A stretch of 64,000 nt of DNA from contig OZ244045.1 of the NCBI GenBank assembly GCA_965215295.1, positions 1,984,001 to 2,048,000 on the forward strand, in the 5' to 3' direction. The DNA is from HK1 sp965215295 (GTDB lineage Bacteria; Pseudomonadota; Gammaproteobacteria; HK1). The translations under genes were made by a program, and so were the position numbers. A model generated the notes under the pieces. It made no database searches and was not told the origin of the DNA. It worked only from the letters and a program-made list of their open reading frames with translations. Positions 35,775-44,677 of the stretch are shown one piece after another. Position 1 is the first letter of the stretch; every line of letters begins with the position of its first letter.

Positions 35775-36707
35775 TCATGAAGGCTTGTGGTGCGCGTGCC
35801 AGTGCCGGGCGATGTCGATGCGCCGGGTCACCCACACGCCGTCGTGCCCGGCGACGTGGTCCAGGAACCGTTCGAGCGCCGCGACGCGGCCCGGCCGTCC
35901 GGCGAGCCGGCAGTGGAGCCCCACCGACATCATCTTCGGGCTCTCCGCCCCCTCGCGGTACAGGGTGTCGAAGCTGTCGCGCAGGTAGGCGCAGAACTGG
36001 TCCCCGGAGTTGAACCCCTGGGCGGTGGCGAAGCGCATGTCGTTGGCGTCCAGGGTGTAGGGAACGACCAGATGCGGTCCGTGCGGGCCGTCCTCCCAGT
36101 ACGGCAGGTCGTCCGCGTAGGAATCGGAGTCGTAGAGGAAGCCGCCGTCGGCCTTGACCAGATCCCGCGTGTTGGGGCTGGTGCGGCCCGTGTACCACCC
36201 GAGCGGGCGCGCGCCGGTCACCCGGGTGTGGACCTCGATGGCCTGCTCGACGTGCGCGCGTTCGACCTCCGGCGGCACGAACTGGTAGTCGATCCAGCGC
36301 AGGCCGTGGCTCGCGATCTCCCAGTCCGCCTCCAGCATCGCCGCCACCGCCTCGGGGTTGCGCGCGAGCGCCATCGCCACCCCGTAGACGGTGATCGGCG
36401 TCGCGCGCCGCGTGAACAGTCGCCACAGCCGCCAGAACCCGGCCCGGGAGCCGTACTCGTAGATCGACTCCATGTTCATGTGCCGCACCCCGGGCAACGG
36501 CCGCGCTCCGACGATCTCGGAGAGGAACGCCTCGGACGCCTCGTCGCCGTGCAGCACGCAGCTCTCCGCGCCCTCCTCGTAGTTGATGACGAACTGGAGC
36601 GCGATGCGGGCGCCGCCGGGCCAGCGCGGGTCGGGCGGCGTGCGGCCGTAGCCGCGCATGTCCCGGGGATATGGCGCCGGGCCGGATGATCTCGGCGAGT
36701 GGTTCAT
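35775..36707 (-). CDS. puuE: Allantoinase of the polysaccharide-deacetylase type (PuuE)
   Basis: 310 residues. The opening YGRTPPDPRWPGGARIALQFVINYEEGAE is typical of PuuE, the cofactor-independent allantoinase that opens allantoin to allantoate. The NodB-like core includes the ASHG segment, DGGFLYDSDSYADDLPYW and GLHCRLAGRPGR. Residues normally binding metal in NodB enzymes are not kept, as is known for PuuE. It precedes pucG on the same strand. The divergent ABC transporter and downstream racemase probably complete an allantoin-use module. The stop overlaps a 15-bp tandem repeat (gtctcatg at 35758 and 35772). Confidence 0.88.
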   Translation of the reverse strand: MNHSPRSSGPAPYPRDMRGYGRTPPDPRWPGGARIALQFVINYEEGAESCVLHGDEASEAFLSEIVGARPLPGVRHMNMESIYEYGSRAGFWRLWRLFTRRATPITVYGVAMALARNPEAVAAMLEADWEIASHGLRWIDYQFVPPEVERAHVEQAIEVHTRVTGARPLGWYTGRTSPNTRDLVKADGGFLYDSDSYADDLPYWEDGPHGPHLVVPYTLDANDMRFATAQGFNSGDQFCAYLRDSFDTLYREGAESPKMMSVGLHCRLAGRPGRVAALERFLDHVAGHDGVWVTRRIDIARHWHAHHKPS

Positions 36708-37094
36708 GACCCCGGCCCCTCCTGCTCCCGAGCTCGATGCCCCCGCGACTCCCGGAACGGCTTGCTCCGGGAGAAACGCGAGCCCGCCGGTCGAATGCGG
36801 TGTGGCGGCTTCCAACGGGACTTCGTCCGGCAGGGGAGACTACACGATGAACACCCGGTTGACAGGCGACACGGGGGATGACCTGCCGGATGGCCGGGTG
36901 GGCTTCGACTTGATGCGGGTCCTGACGGCGGGGTCCTCGAGGATCCGGCCGAGCCGCATCGGGGGCGGACCGTCCACCGCACCGCCACCGGGCGACCTGC
37001 AGCCCGGCCTGCCGTGCCGCTCGGACCTCTCCGGTCCGAGGCGAAGACCCTCCGGTCATGCAGTGTGTCCCGTGTCGTGGCAACATCCGCGGTC
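36708..37094. promoter_or_regulatory. Divergent control region between puuE and the ABC transporter
   Basis: 387 bases between divergent start codons. A perfect 8-bp dyad CTCCCGGA-N9-TCCGGGAG lies at 36750-36774, close to the puuE start, and may be an operator or attenuator. A short ORF from ATG 36847 has a nearby gggag but runs into the ABC gene and has no recognised domain. No clear promoter boxes are visible. Confidence 0.45.
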
Positions 37095-38270
37095 ATGGCG
37101 CACGCAGCAGACAACGTCGATCCCGCGGCCCCGCGCCGCCCGGACGTGCCGGAGCCGCGGGCCTTCGGACCATCGGCCTCCGCGCCGAAGGGCCACGTCG
37201 AGCTTCATGGAGTCACGAAGTCCTACGGTGCGGTCACCGCGGTCGATCACGTGGACCTCTCGGTGCCCGCCGGCAGCTACTGCTGCCTGCTCGGTCCCTC
37301 CGGATGCGGCAAGACCTCGACCCTGCGAATGATCGCCGGTCACGAGGAGATCAGCGCCGGCAGGGTCTCGATCGACGGTCGCGACGTCGGGCGACTGACC
37401 CCGGCCGAACGCCCGACCGCGATGATGTTCCAGAACTACGCGCTGTTCCCGCACCTCGACTGCCTCGACAACGTGGCGTTCAGCCTGCGGATGCGGGGCC
37501 TGCCGAAGGCGGAGCGTCACGCGATCGCGCTCGACAAGCTCGACCTCGTCCACATGCGCGACTACCGGCAGCGCATGCCGTCGCAGCTCTCCGGCGGCCA
37601 GCAGCAGCGGGTCGCGCTCGCCCGCGCGCTCGTCACCAACCCCTCGGTGCTGCTGCTCGACGAGCCGCTCTCCGCCCTGGACCCGTTCCTGCGGGTCCGG
37701 ATGCGCGGCGAGCTCCGGCGGCTGCAGCGCGACCTCGGGATCACGTTCGTGCACGTAACCCATTCACAACAGGAAGCGATGTCGGTCGCGGATACCGTAG
37801 TGGTCATGGACCATGGACGCATCGAGCAGGCCGGCCCGCCTCGCACGATCTACGACGTACCGGCCACGGGCTTCGTTGCGCGGTTCATCGGGGGACACAA
37901 CGTGCTGGAAGGCCGGATCGAGCCGGGGTCGGGGGAAGGATTCCGGCTGAGGCTGGCGGCCGGCTCGGTGGTGACCGGCCTCGGCGATGCGGCCGCTCCG
38001 GAAGGAGGCGCCGCCAGCGTCGCGATACGTTCCGATCTCACCCGGATCGACACCGACCGGCCGGCCGATCTTCCGGAGAACACGGTTCCCGGCTTGATCC
38101 GGGCGGTCGAATACCAAGGCGCCGTCGTTCAGGTCGGCCTCGACGTCGAAGGGGCTGGAGAGTTCTCCGTCACCCTCGGCGAGAAGGCGTTCTTCGCATC
38201 GCCGGTCGAAGTGGGAACGGAGGTCGTGGCATCGTGGAGCCCCGATGCGGTGCATCTGCTTGCGGATTGA
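37095..38270 (+). CDS. ABC transporter ATP-binding protein, spermidine/putrescine type
   Basis: 391 residues. Walker A GPSGCGKTS (about 67-75), Q-loop FQNYALFPHL, signature LSGGQQQRV (165-173), Walker B VLLLDEP (about 185-191), the D-loop SALDPFLR and the switch His in THSQQEA are all intact. A C-terminal TOBE-like regulatory domain (from about 270) follows, as in PotA/CysA-type ATPases. It powers the two permeases encoded downstream. The start MAHAADN was chosen; the upstream frame has no family similarity. Substrates of this subgroup include polyamines, iron and small organic amines; allantoin-related use is inferred from neighbours. Confidence 0.92.
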   Translation: MAHAADNVDPAAPRRPDVPEPRAFGPSASAPKGHVELHGVTKSYGAVTAVDHVDLSVPAGSYCCLLGPSGCGKTSTLRMIAGHEEISAGRVSIDGRDVGRLTPAERPTAMMFQNYALFPHLDCLDNVAFSLRMRGLPKAERHAIALDKLDLVHMRDYRQRMPSQLSGGQQQRVALARALVTNPSVLLLDEPLSALDPFLRVRMRGELRRLQRDLGITFVHVTHSQQEAMSVADTVVVMDHGRIEQAGPPRTIYDVPATGFVARFIGGHNVLEGRIEPGSGEGFRLRLAAGSVVTGLGDAAAPEGGAASVAIRSDLTRIDTDRPADLPENTVPGLIRAVEYQGAVVQVGLDVEGAGEFSVTLGEKAFFASPVEVGTEVVASWSPDAVHLLAD

Positions 38271-38474
38271 TCGGGATTTTCCCGGCAGGCTTCCTGCACT
38301 AACCTCACAAGACGCGTATCCGGACCGGCGGGTGATGGACCGGCCCGCAGCGGTCACCACCGATTCCTCGCCGGTCCGGGCCGCTCCGGACGGACGGAGG
38401 AGCGAAACCATACCCCGGCCCGAGACCGAGCCGGGACCACGAGCCCCAGTCGAGGCGCAACAGGAGAACGAAAG

Positions 38475-39770
38475 ATGTCGGAGAGAACCAGAACCGATCG
38501 AACCCTCACCCGCCGCACGATGCTCAAGCGCGGTGCAGCCCTGTCGGGCGCCGCCGTCGCGAGTGGCGCGATCACCGGCTTCCCGATGGTGTGGGCCCAG
38601 AACATCAAGAACGTCACCCTGCGCCAGTTCGGAACCGGGGTGTCCAACATCAACGCCATTGCCGAGAAGGCGAAGGAGGACCTCGGCATCACGCTGCAGA
38701 TGACCGCGCTCGACACCGACTCCACCGCGCAACGCGTGGCCACCCAGCCGAAGAGCTTCGACATTGCCGACATCGAGTACTTCACCCTCAAGAAGGTGTG
38801 GGGCGCCGGCAATCTGCAGCCGATGGACATCTCGCGGCTGGAGTACTTCGACCGGATCGTGGGGATCTTCAAGGACGGGAGGCTGACCCCGACCTCCAGG
38901 ATCGCGCAGGGCACCGCGCCGCACACCGTGAGCTTCGTGGAGAAGCCGGGCGACAAGACCTTCGCGTCGGGGATGACGAGCTGGTACACCATGGTGCCGA
39001 CCATCTACAACGCCGACACCCTGGGGATCCGGCCCGACCTCATCGGGCGGCCGATCGAGAGCTGGACGGAGCTGCTCAACCCCGAGTTCCGGGGCAAGGC
39101 GTCGATCCTGAACATCTCCTCCATCGGCATCATGGACGCGGCCATGGTCTGCGAGGCGATGGGCGAGGTCCGGTACGGCGACAAGGGCAACATGACCCGG
39201 GACGAGATCGATCGGACCATGGCGATCTTCACCGAGGCGAAGAAGGCCGGACAGTTCCGGGCGTTCTGGAAGACGTTCGACGAGTCGGTGAACCTGATGG
39301 CGTCCGGCGAGGTGGTCATCCAGTCGATGTGGTCGCCGGCGATCACGAAGGTCCGCTCGATGGGCATCCCCTGCATCTATCAGCCGCTCAAGGAAGGGTA
39401 TCGCTCGTGGGGTGGCGGGCTCGGCCTGTCCGCGAACCTCTCCGGGCTCGAGCTCGACGCGGCGTACGAGTACGTCAACTGGTACCTCTCCGGATGGGTC
39501 GGTGGAGTGCTGATGCGCCAAGGCTACTACTCCGCCGCTCCCGAGACCTCCAGGTCCCACATGACGGATGACGAGTGGGGCTACTGGTTCGAGGGCAAGC
39601 CCGCGCAGGGCGACATCATCAACCCGTTCGGCCAGAAGATGGAGTCCGCCGGCGCGGTGCGCGACGGCGGCTCGTTCCACGAGCGCATGGGCGCGGTCGA
39701 ATGCTGGAACTCGGTGATGGACGAGAACCGGTACATGGTCCGGAAGTGGAACGAGTTCATCGCGGCCTGA
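38475..39770 (+). CDS. Extracellular solute-binding protein of the spermidine/putrescine-type ABC importer
   Basis: 431 residues. The N-terminus has a Tat motif (TRRTMLKRGAALSGAAVASGA), so it is exported folded. The rest resembles PotD-like family 1 binding proteins: VSNINAIAEKAKEDLG, QPMDISRLEYF, then a long C-terminal lobe with YEYVNWYLSGWVGGVL. A spacer of about 200 bases precedes it and a strong stem-loop follows. This fits higher expression of the binding protein than of the permeases. Confidence 0.9.
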   Translation: MSERTRTDRTLTRRTMLKRGAALSGAAVASGAITGFPMVWAQNIKNVTLRQFGTGVSNINAIAEKAKEDLGITLQMTALDTDSTAQRVATQPKSFDIADIEYFTLKKVWGAGNLQPMDISRLEYFDRIVGIFKDGRLTPTSRIAQGTAPHTVSFVEKPGDKTFASGMTSWYTMVPTIYNADTLGIRPDLIGRPIESWTELLNPEFRGKASILNISSIGIMDAAMVCEAMGEVRYGDKGNMTRDEIDRTMAIFTEAKKAGQFRAFWKTFDESVNLMASGEVVIQSMWSPAITKVRSMGIPCIYQPLKEGYRSWGGGLGLSANLSGLELDAAYEYVNWYLSGWVGGVLMRQGYYSAAPETSRSHMTDDEWGYWFEGKPAQGDIINPFGQKMESAGAVRDGGSFHERMGAVECWNSVMDENRYMVRKWNEFIAA

Positions 39771-39802
39771 CTGGAGCGATACCGTACCTCGCTCCTGAAC
39801 CG

Positions 39803-39832
39803 GCAGGCCGGCGGCATCCGCCGCCGGCCTGC
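39803..39832 (+). terminator. 13-bp GC-rich stem-loop between binding-protein and permease genes
   Basis: GCAGGCCGGCGGC and its exact complement flank a 4-base loop ATCC. No U-run follows, so it is more likely an mRNA-stabilising or attenuating hairpin than a full terminator, a common arrangement after binding-protein genes. Confidence 0.7.
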
Positions 39833-39874
39833 GACGGGGGCGCGCGCCAACACCACCGGGACGCTGGCCAGCTC

Positions 39875-40708
39875 ATGCGCTATCTCCAGGTTCTGCCCCT
39901 CACCCTCACCCTGGCGCTGTTCCTGGTGGTCCCGATCCTGCTGATCGGAGTGGTGAGCTTCTGGGACTACAACGAGTTCGAGCTGCTCCCGGACTTCGTG
40001 TGGACCAACTACGAAGAGCTCTTCACCTCCTCCGTCACCTACACGATCTACTTCGCGACCCTGAAGTTCGCCCTGCTGACGTGGATCTTCACGTTCCTCA
40101 TCGGCTTCACCGTCGCGTACTTCCTCGCCTTTCACGTGCACGGCCTGAAGTGGCAGATCGTCCTCTTCCTCCTCTGTACCATCCCGTTCTGGACCTCGAA
40201 CATCATCCGGATGATCGCCTGGATTCCGGTGCTCGGCCGCCATGGCCTGGTCAACGAGGGGCTGCTCGCGCTGGGGGTGGTGGACGAGCCGGTGGAGTGG
40301 CTGCTGTTCTCGGAGTTCTCCGTGGTGCTCGCCTTCGTGCATCTCTACACGCTGTTCATGGTGGTGCCGATCTTCAACTCGATGATGCGGATCGACCCGT
40401 CGGTCATCGAGGCCGCCTACGACGCGGGGGCCGGGGCGTGGCGCACCGTGTGGCACGTGATCCTGCCCCTGTGCAAGCCCGGTATCGCCATCGGGACGAT
40501 CTTCGTGGTCACACTGGTGATGGGCGACTTCGTGACCGTACAGATGATGTCGGGCGGTCAGAGCGCCTCGGTCGGGGTCGCGATGAACAACAAGCGGGCT
40601 CTGCTCCAGTATCCGGCCGCGGCCGCCGACGCGGTCATCCTGCTCGCCGTGGTCCTGATGATGGTGGCGGCGCTGATGCGGATCGTCGACGTGCGCAAGG
40701 AGCTCTGA
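39875..40708 (+). CDS. ABC transporter permease (PotB-like)
   Basis: 277 residues beginning MRYLQVLPLTLTLALFLVV. Six hydrophobic segments and the EAA loop (EAAYDAGAGAWRTVWHVILPLCKPGI), which contacts the ATPase, identify an inner-membrane permease of the spermidine/putrescine class. The final segment ends VDVRKEL just before the second permease gene, with one base between stop and next ATG, indicating translational coupling. The open frame extends further upstream but lacks a membrane protein start. Confidence 0.92.
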   Translation: MRYLQVLPLTLTLALFLVVPILLIGVVSFWDYNEFELLPDFVWTNYEELFTSSVTYTIYFATLKFALLTWIFTFLIGFTVAYFLAFHVHGLKWQIVLFLLCTIPFWTSNIIRMIAWIPVLGRHGLVNEGLLALGVVDEPVEWLLFSEFSVVLAFVHLYTLFMVVPIFNSMMRIDPSVIEAAYDAGAGAWRTVWHVILPLCKPGIAIGTIFVVTLVMGDFVTVQMMSGGQSASVGVAMNNKRALLQYPAAAADAVILLAVVLMMVAALMRIVDVRKEL

Positions 40709-40709
40709 G

Positions 40710-41558
40710 ATGCGGCGCGGCGCGAGACGAACGCTCCAGTCCGGTGCGCTCGCGCTGTTCTTCGCGCTGTTCGTGGTGTTCCTGTACGGACCGATCATCG
40801 CGATCGTCATCCTGTCCTTCCAGGGCGTCGACGGCGGCCTCACCTTCCCGATGAACGGGGTGTCGCTGCACTGGTTCGGAAAGCTCTTCGAGCCGCAGAT
40901 GGTCGGCGACTTCGAGAGCTCGTTCGCGCGCTCGTTCACCCTTGCCCTGGTGGTGATGGCGCTGACGGTGACGTTCTCGCTCGCCGCCGGCCTCGCGTTC
41001 CGCAAGCCGTTCATCGGCGCCACCGCGGTGTTCTACCTCACGGTGGCGAGTCTGATCGTGCCATCGATCCTCATCACCCTGGGGATCGGGCTGATGTTCG
41101 ACCGCGCCGGGCTCGAGCCGCATTGGTACAGCTCCGCCCTCGGCGCGCACCTCACCTGGACGCTGCCGTTCGGGCTGCTCATCATGTTCGCGGTATTCAA
41201 CCGGTTCGACCCGTCCTACGAGGAGGCGGCGCGGGACCTCGGCGCGCGGCCCTGGCAGGTGTTCCGGTACGTGGTGCTGCCGATCATCGGCCCGAGCCTG
41301 GTCGGTGTCGGCCTGTTCGGGTTCACGTTGTCGTTCGACGAGTTCGCCCGCACCCTGCTCGCGGCCGGGGTACACAACACCCTGCCGCTGGAGATCTTCG
41401 GGATGACCACCACCGCGACCACCCCGGTGCTCTACGCGTTGGGCACCGTGACCACCGGGGTGTCGTTCCTCGTCATCACGCTGAGCCTCCTCTTCATCAC
41501 CCTGCTGCGGCGCCGGCGTCTGAGGCATGGGACGGACGCCGGCGAGGGCATGGTGTAG
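40710..41558 (+). CDS. ABC transporter permease (PotC-like)
   Basis: 282 residues with six membrane segments and the EAA loop (EEAARDLGARPWQVFRYVVLPIIGPSL). It is the partner of the preceding permease. The last ten residues (HGTDAGEGMV) are read from the first copy of a 77-bp tandem array, so the natural C-terminus was probably altered or shaped by the duplication. Confidence 0.92.
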   Translation: MRRGARRTLQSGALALFFALFVVFLYGPIIAIVILSFQGVDGGLTFPMNGVSLHWFGKLFEPQMVGDFESSFARSFTLALVVMALTVTFSLAAGLAFRKPFIGATAVFYLTVASLIVPSILITLGIGLMFDRAGLEPHWYSSALGAHLTWTLPFGLLIMFAVFNRFDPSYEEAARDLGARPWQVFRYVVLPIIGPSLVGVGLFGFTLSFDEFARTLLAAGVHNTLPLEIFGMTTTATTPVLYALGTVTTGVSFLVITLSLLFITLLRRRRLRHGTDAGEGMV

Positions 41559-41835
41559 GGACGAGGACATCGGCCCCGCGAAGGCCGTGGCGCAGATGCA
41601 GGCATGGGACGGACGCCGGCGAGGGCATGGTGTAGGGACGAGTACATCGGCCCTGCGAAGGCCGTGGCGCAGATGCAGGCATGGAGCCGGTGAGGACACA
41701 TATCTGCAGGGACAGGCGCCGGGCTCGCAGAAGCCATGGCGCACAGGCCCCGTGCCGGTGACGACCTGCCGCGGGCACGGGCGTCGGACCGGCAAGGGCT
41801 ACGGCGCAGGTGCGGTCCGGGGCCGGTGAAGGAGC
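41523..41835. repeat. 77-bp tandem array over the permease 3' end, decaying downstream
   Basis: Copies 1 (41523-41599) and 2 (41600-41676) are nearly identical from aggcatgggacggacgcc; copy 1 holds the permease stop. A third start at 41677 soon diverges. Two further blocks near 41720 and 41790 keep only fragments (gaagccatggcgcac, aagggctacggcgcagg). A CGGCC...GGCCG hairpin lies in each good copy. The array fills the gap to the racemase gene. Confidence 0.9.
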
Positions 41836-41839
41836 GGAC

Positions 41840-42589
41840 ATGGAAACGACAAGGGTGCTCCTCGTCAATCCCAATACCACGGCCTCGATGACGGCCAGGA
41901 TGCTCGATGCCGCCTCCGGCGTCGTGTCCGCGGGAACCGGGATCGTCGCGGTCACCGCCGAGTACGGTCCGGAGAGCATCGAGGGCTACTACGACGAGGC
42001 ATTCTCCATCCCCGCGATGCTCGATGCGGTGAAGGCCCACCCGGAGGTGTCCGGTGTCGTCGTCGGGTGCTTCGACGACACCGGCGTCGACGCCGCGCGA
42101 TGCGTGACCTCCGCCCCGGTGATCGGCATCTGCCAAGCGGCGATGCAGGTCGCGTCCATCGTCTCCGGGGGCTTCACGGTGGTGACCACCCTCGGCCGAT
42201 CCGTACCGGCCATCGAGCACCTGGCGCGACGCTACGGGTACGCGGACCTGTGTCGCGGGGTGCGGGCCTCCGAGATCCCGGTTCTGGCCCTGGAAGACGC
42301 GGCATCGGGTGCGCGCGCGCAGCTTCGGGCCGAGGTGCGCCGGGCCCTCGACGAAGACGGCTGCGAATCCATCGTGCTCGGCTGTGCCGGCATGGTGGAC
42401 ATGGCCCGCTCGCTCTCCGAGGAGCTGGCGGTGCCGGTGATCGAGGGAGTGACCGCCGCGGTGAAGATCGTCGAAGGGCTCGCCACCCTCGGGGTCACCA
42501 CCTCGAAACGCGGCGGCTATGCCCCGCCCCGCCCCAAGTCGTACGCCGGCGCATTCGCCCGATACGGCCCCGGCCGGAAAGTGGAGTGA
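41840..42589 (+). CDS. Hydantoin/allantoin racemase-like (Asp/Glu racemase superfamily)
   Basis: 249 residues starting METTRVLLVNPNTTASMT. The two catalytic cysteines are present: Cys77 in VVVGCFDDTG and Cys182 in SIVLGCAGMVD. The NPNT opening is typical of hydantoin racemases, a group that includes allantoin racemase (HpxA-like). With puuE and pucG divergently encoded just upstream, a role in converting (R)- to (S)-allantoin for PuuE is likely. The start was chosen after gagcggac; it closes the transporter operon. Confidence 0.85.
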   Translation: METTRVLLVNPNTTASMTARMLDAASGVVSAGTGIVAVTAEYGPESIEGYYDEAFSIPAMLDAVKAHPEVSGVVVGCFDDTGVDAARCVTSAPVIGICQAAMQVASIVSGGFTVVTTLGRSVPAIEHLARRYGYADLCRGVRASEIPVLALEDAASGARAQLRAEVRRALDEDGCESIVLGCAGMVDMARSLSEELAVPVIEGVTAAVKIVEGLATLGVTTSKRGGYAPPRPKSYAGAFARYGPGRKVE

Positions 42590-42727
42590 GCCGAAGCTGG
42601 ATGAGCTCCCGGAACAGCCCGGTGAGGAACGTCCACGTCAGCCCCACGACGAGCGGGCGGCGGAGCTTCGGCTCGGGTGGAACCGGATGCCATCCGTCGA
42701 CGCGCACGAGATCGTCGTCCGGCACCG

Positions 42728-44446
42728 TCAGGACCCTTTCGGGAGGGCGCGGTCCGCGGCATCGACGATGGCGTCCAGCTTCTCGGCGACCTCGGCGTCG
42801 ATGTCCCCGGCCTTCACGAACCCGGTCAGGCGGTGGTAGTCGGTCTTGCGCATCAGGTCGGGCGAGCCGGGCTTCCCGTGGAGCTTCTCGTAAAAGCGCT
42901 TGAAGACACGGTCCAGGAAGGCGTCGCTGGCCTTGATGTCCGGCCCCCACGGTGAAGGCTCGCCCAGCGTTTCGAGCGCCTGCTCGACCTCTTCGATGCT
43001 CTTCCGCATGGCTTTCCGCCCACGCTGGGACAGCCCGATGCCGGCAAGCCGCCGGGCCTCGTCCTCCGCGAAATCCAGCAGCACATCGCGCCGGCAGAGG
43101 TAGTTCTCCAGCTCGCGCCGCTTCCAGGTGAGCTGCGACAGGTTCGGATCGTCGGGCGGTGGCGTTTCGAGACGGTCGTGGATCGCGACCCCGGCGAGGT
43201 CCGGCTTGGCCTCGCGCACGCCGTAGAAGTGCGCCAGCGCCCTGGCAGGCTGATTGGCGACGTAGTGGACGTACGGGGCTTCCAGCAGCTTCGCCGCCGG
43301 ATGATCGAGGAGCCGGGCGAGCGCCAGCAGGATCGCCAGATCGGTCGAGCCCTCCAGGTACAGGACCCAGCCTTTCTCCTCGGCCTGGAGGTAGTGTTCG
43401 AAGCCGATCTCCTTGAGGGCTTTCGCGACCTGGCTGCCGCGGTCGTCGATGCGGTGGGGCTTGCCCACGAAGGCGATCAGGACGTCCCGGCCCGCGGCTT
43501 CGTTGAGCACCACCTCGGAATGGCTGGCCGCGACGATCTGGCTCCCGGTCTCGTCCGCGGTCTCGCTCAGGAGCTGGTAGATCTGGCGCTGACGGAGGAT
43601 TTCGAGATGGGCGTCCGGCTCGTCGAGCAGCAGCACGGAGCCGGGATTGGCGGTCATGTGCGCCAGCAGCAGCATGGTCTGCTGCTGGCCCCGGCCGCTG
43701 GCCGAGAGATCGAGGCGTACGCCTTCGCGGCTGCGGTAGGTCATCCTGATCTCGCCCCGCTCGGCGATGTACTCCGGCGCATCGAGCCGGCTGCCGAACA
43801 GCGCTTGGACACGTTCGCTCAGTTGCCCCCACTTCGCGTCGCCGTCCTCTCCCTCGAGGATGCGATGGCACAGATTGCGCAGCACCTCGGCGGTGCGTCC
43901 TTCACCGAGCCGGACGTTGATGGCGCCGGGGTCGAGCCGGACCTCGTTGGCCGCGAGGCCGGACATCGGGGGAAGGTAGGCGACCCGCACCCTCTTCGCG
44001 GCCTCCGGCACCGGCATGCGCTCGCCGTCCTCCCGGCGCAGGGGCCGGCAGTAGAACGACTCCTCGTTGGCGTAGTTGAACTCCAAGCCGCAGGACCAGT
44101 CGGCCCCGTCCACGACGATGTCGACGAGCACGTTCCGCGTTCGTGTCCTGCCGTTCTCCCGCCGGCCGATGCGGGTATGCAGATCGCGCCAGAGCAGGTT
44201 GGCGGTGGGGACCGGCAGGGCGATCAGGTCACGGCGGTTGATGGTGACCCCGGGCCGCTTCAGGGGGACCTCCCCGGCGCCGCGCTTTTCGATCCACCGC
44301 TTGAGCCCGATGTCCCAGAGAGCGAGGGCCTGCAGGGCGGTCGTCTTGCCCGCGTTGTTCGGGCCGATGAAAACGACCTGACGGCCCAGCTCCAGGTCGA
44401 TCTCTTCGAAGAGCTTGAAGTTCCTTGCCTTGAGTCTCGTCAGCAT
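42728..44446 (-). CDS. OLD-family ATPase with TOPRIM-like domain
   Basis: 572 residues from MLTRLKARNFKLFEEIDLEL, the standard OLD/RecF opening. Walker A is GPNNAGKTT (about 28-36), the signature SASGRGQQQT and Walker B VLLLDEPDAHLE lie near residue 267, and ASHSEVVLNEA follows. The C-terminal part from about residue 355 contains a TOPRIM-like nuclease segment (VLYLEGSTDLAIL, then DRLE). OLD proteins include phage P2 Old and GajA of Gabija. No UvrD-like GajB neighbour is present, so this looks like a solitary class 1 OLD. It sits in a stretch rich in defence-like genes. The frame extends upstream into the TauD gene region, which was rejected. Confidence 0.85.
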   Translation of the reverse strand: MLTRLKARNFKLFEEIDLELGRQVVFIGPNNAGKTTALQALALWDIGLKRWIEKRGAGEVPLKRPGVTINRRDLIALPVPTANLLWRDLHTRIGRRENGRTRTRNVLVDIVVDGADWSCGLEFNYANEESFYCRPLRREDGERMPVPEAAKRVRVAYLPPMSGLAANEVRLDPGAINVRLGEGRTAEVLRNLCHRILEGEDGDAKWGQLSERVQALFGSRLDAPEYIAERGEIRMTYRSREGVRLDLSASGRGQQQTMLLLAHMTANPGSVLLLDEPDAHLEILRQRQIYQLLSETADETGSQIVAASHSEVVLNEAAGRDVLIAFVGKPHRIDDRGSQVAKALKEIGFEHYLQAEEKGWVLYLEGSTDLAILLALARLLDHPAAKLLEAPYVHYVANQPARALAHFYGVREAKPDLAGVAIHDRLETPPPDDPNLSQLTWKRRELENYLCRRDVLLDFAEDEARRLAGIGLSQRGRKAMRKSIEEVEQALETLGEPSPWGPDIKASDAFLDRVFKRFYEKLHGKPGSPDLMRKTDYHRLTGFVKAGDIDAEVAEKLDAIVDAADRALPKGS

Positions 44447-44677
44447 CGTCAGGGACCGGGCGGCTCGGCGGGCCGGAAGAACCCGCCGCCATTTTGCCGT
44501 GAATGCGGCCAGGGACGCTCGTGTTCCCGGAGGGTCTTCGCGGAAGCGCCGGCCCGCGGGAACCGATGCGCCGATGCGCCATGCATTGGAAATCGACGGT
44601 GCGATCGGGCAACCATATGCTTCGAGGTCCGTCCCGCACCGCGGCGCGCACCGCTCCCTCTGAGGAGGCCGAACCCG

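Noticed and set aside
39803..39832. Rho-independent terminator ending the transporter operon
   Set aside because: The stem is excellent but no T-run follows and the permeases continue in the same direction, so I call it an attenuating or stabilising hairpin.
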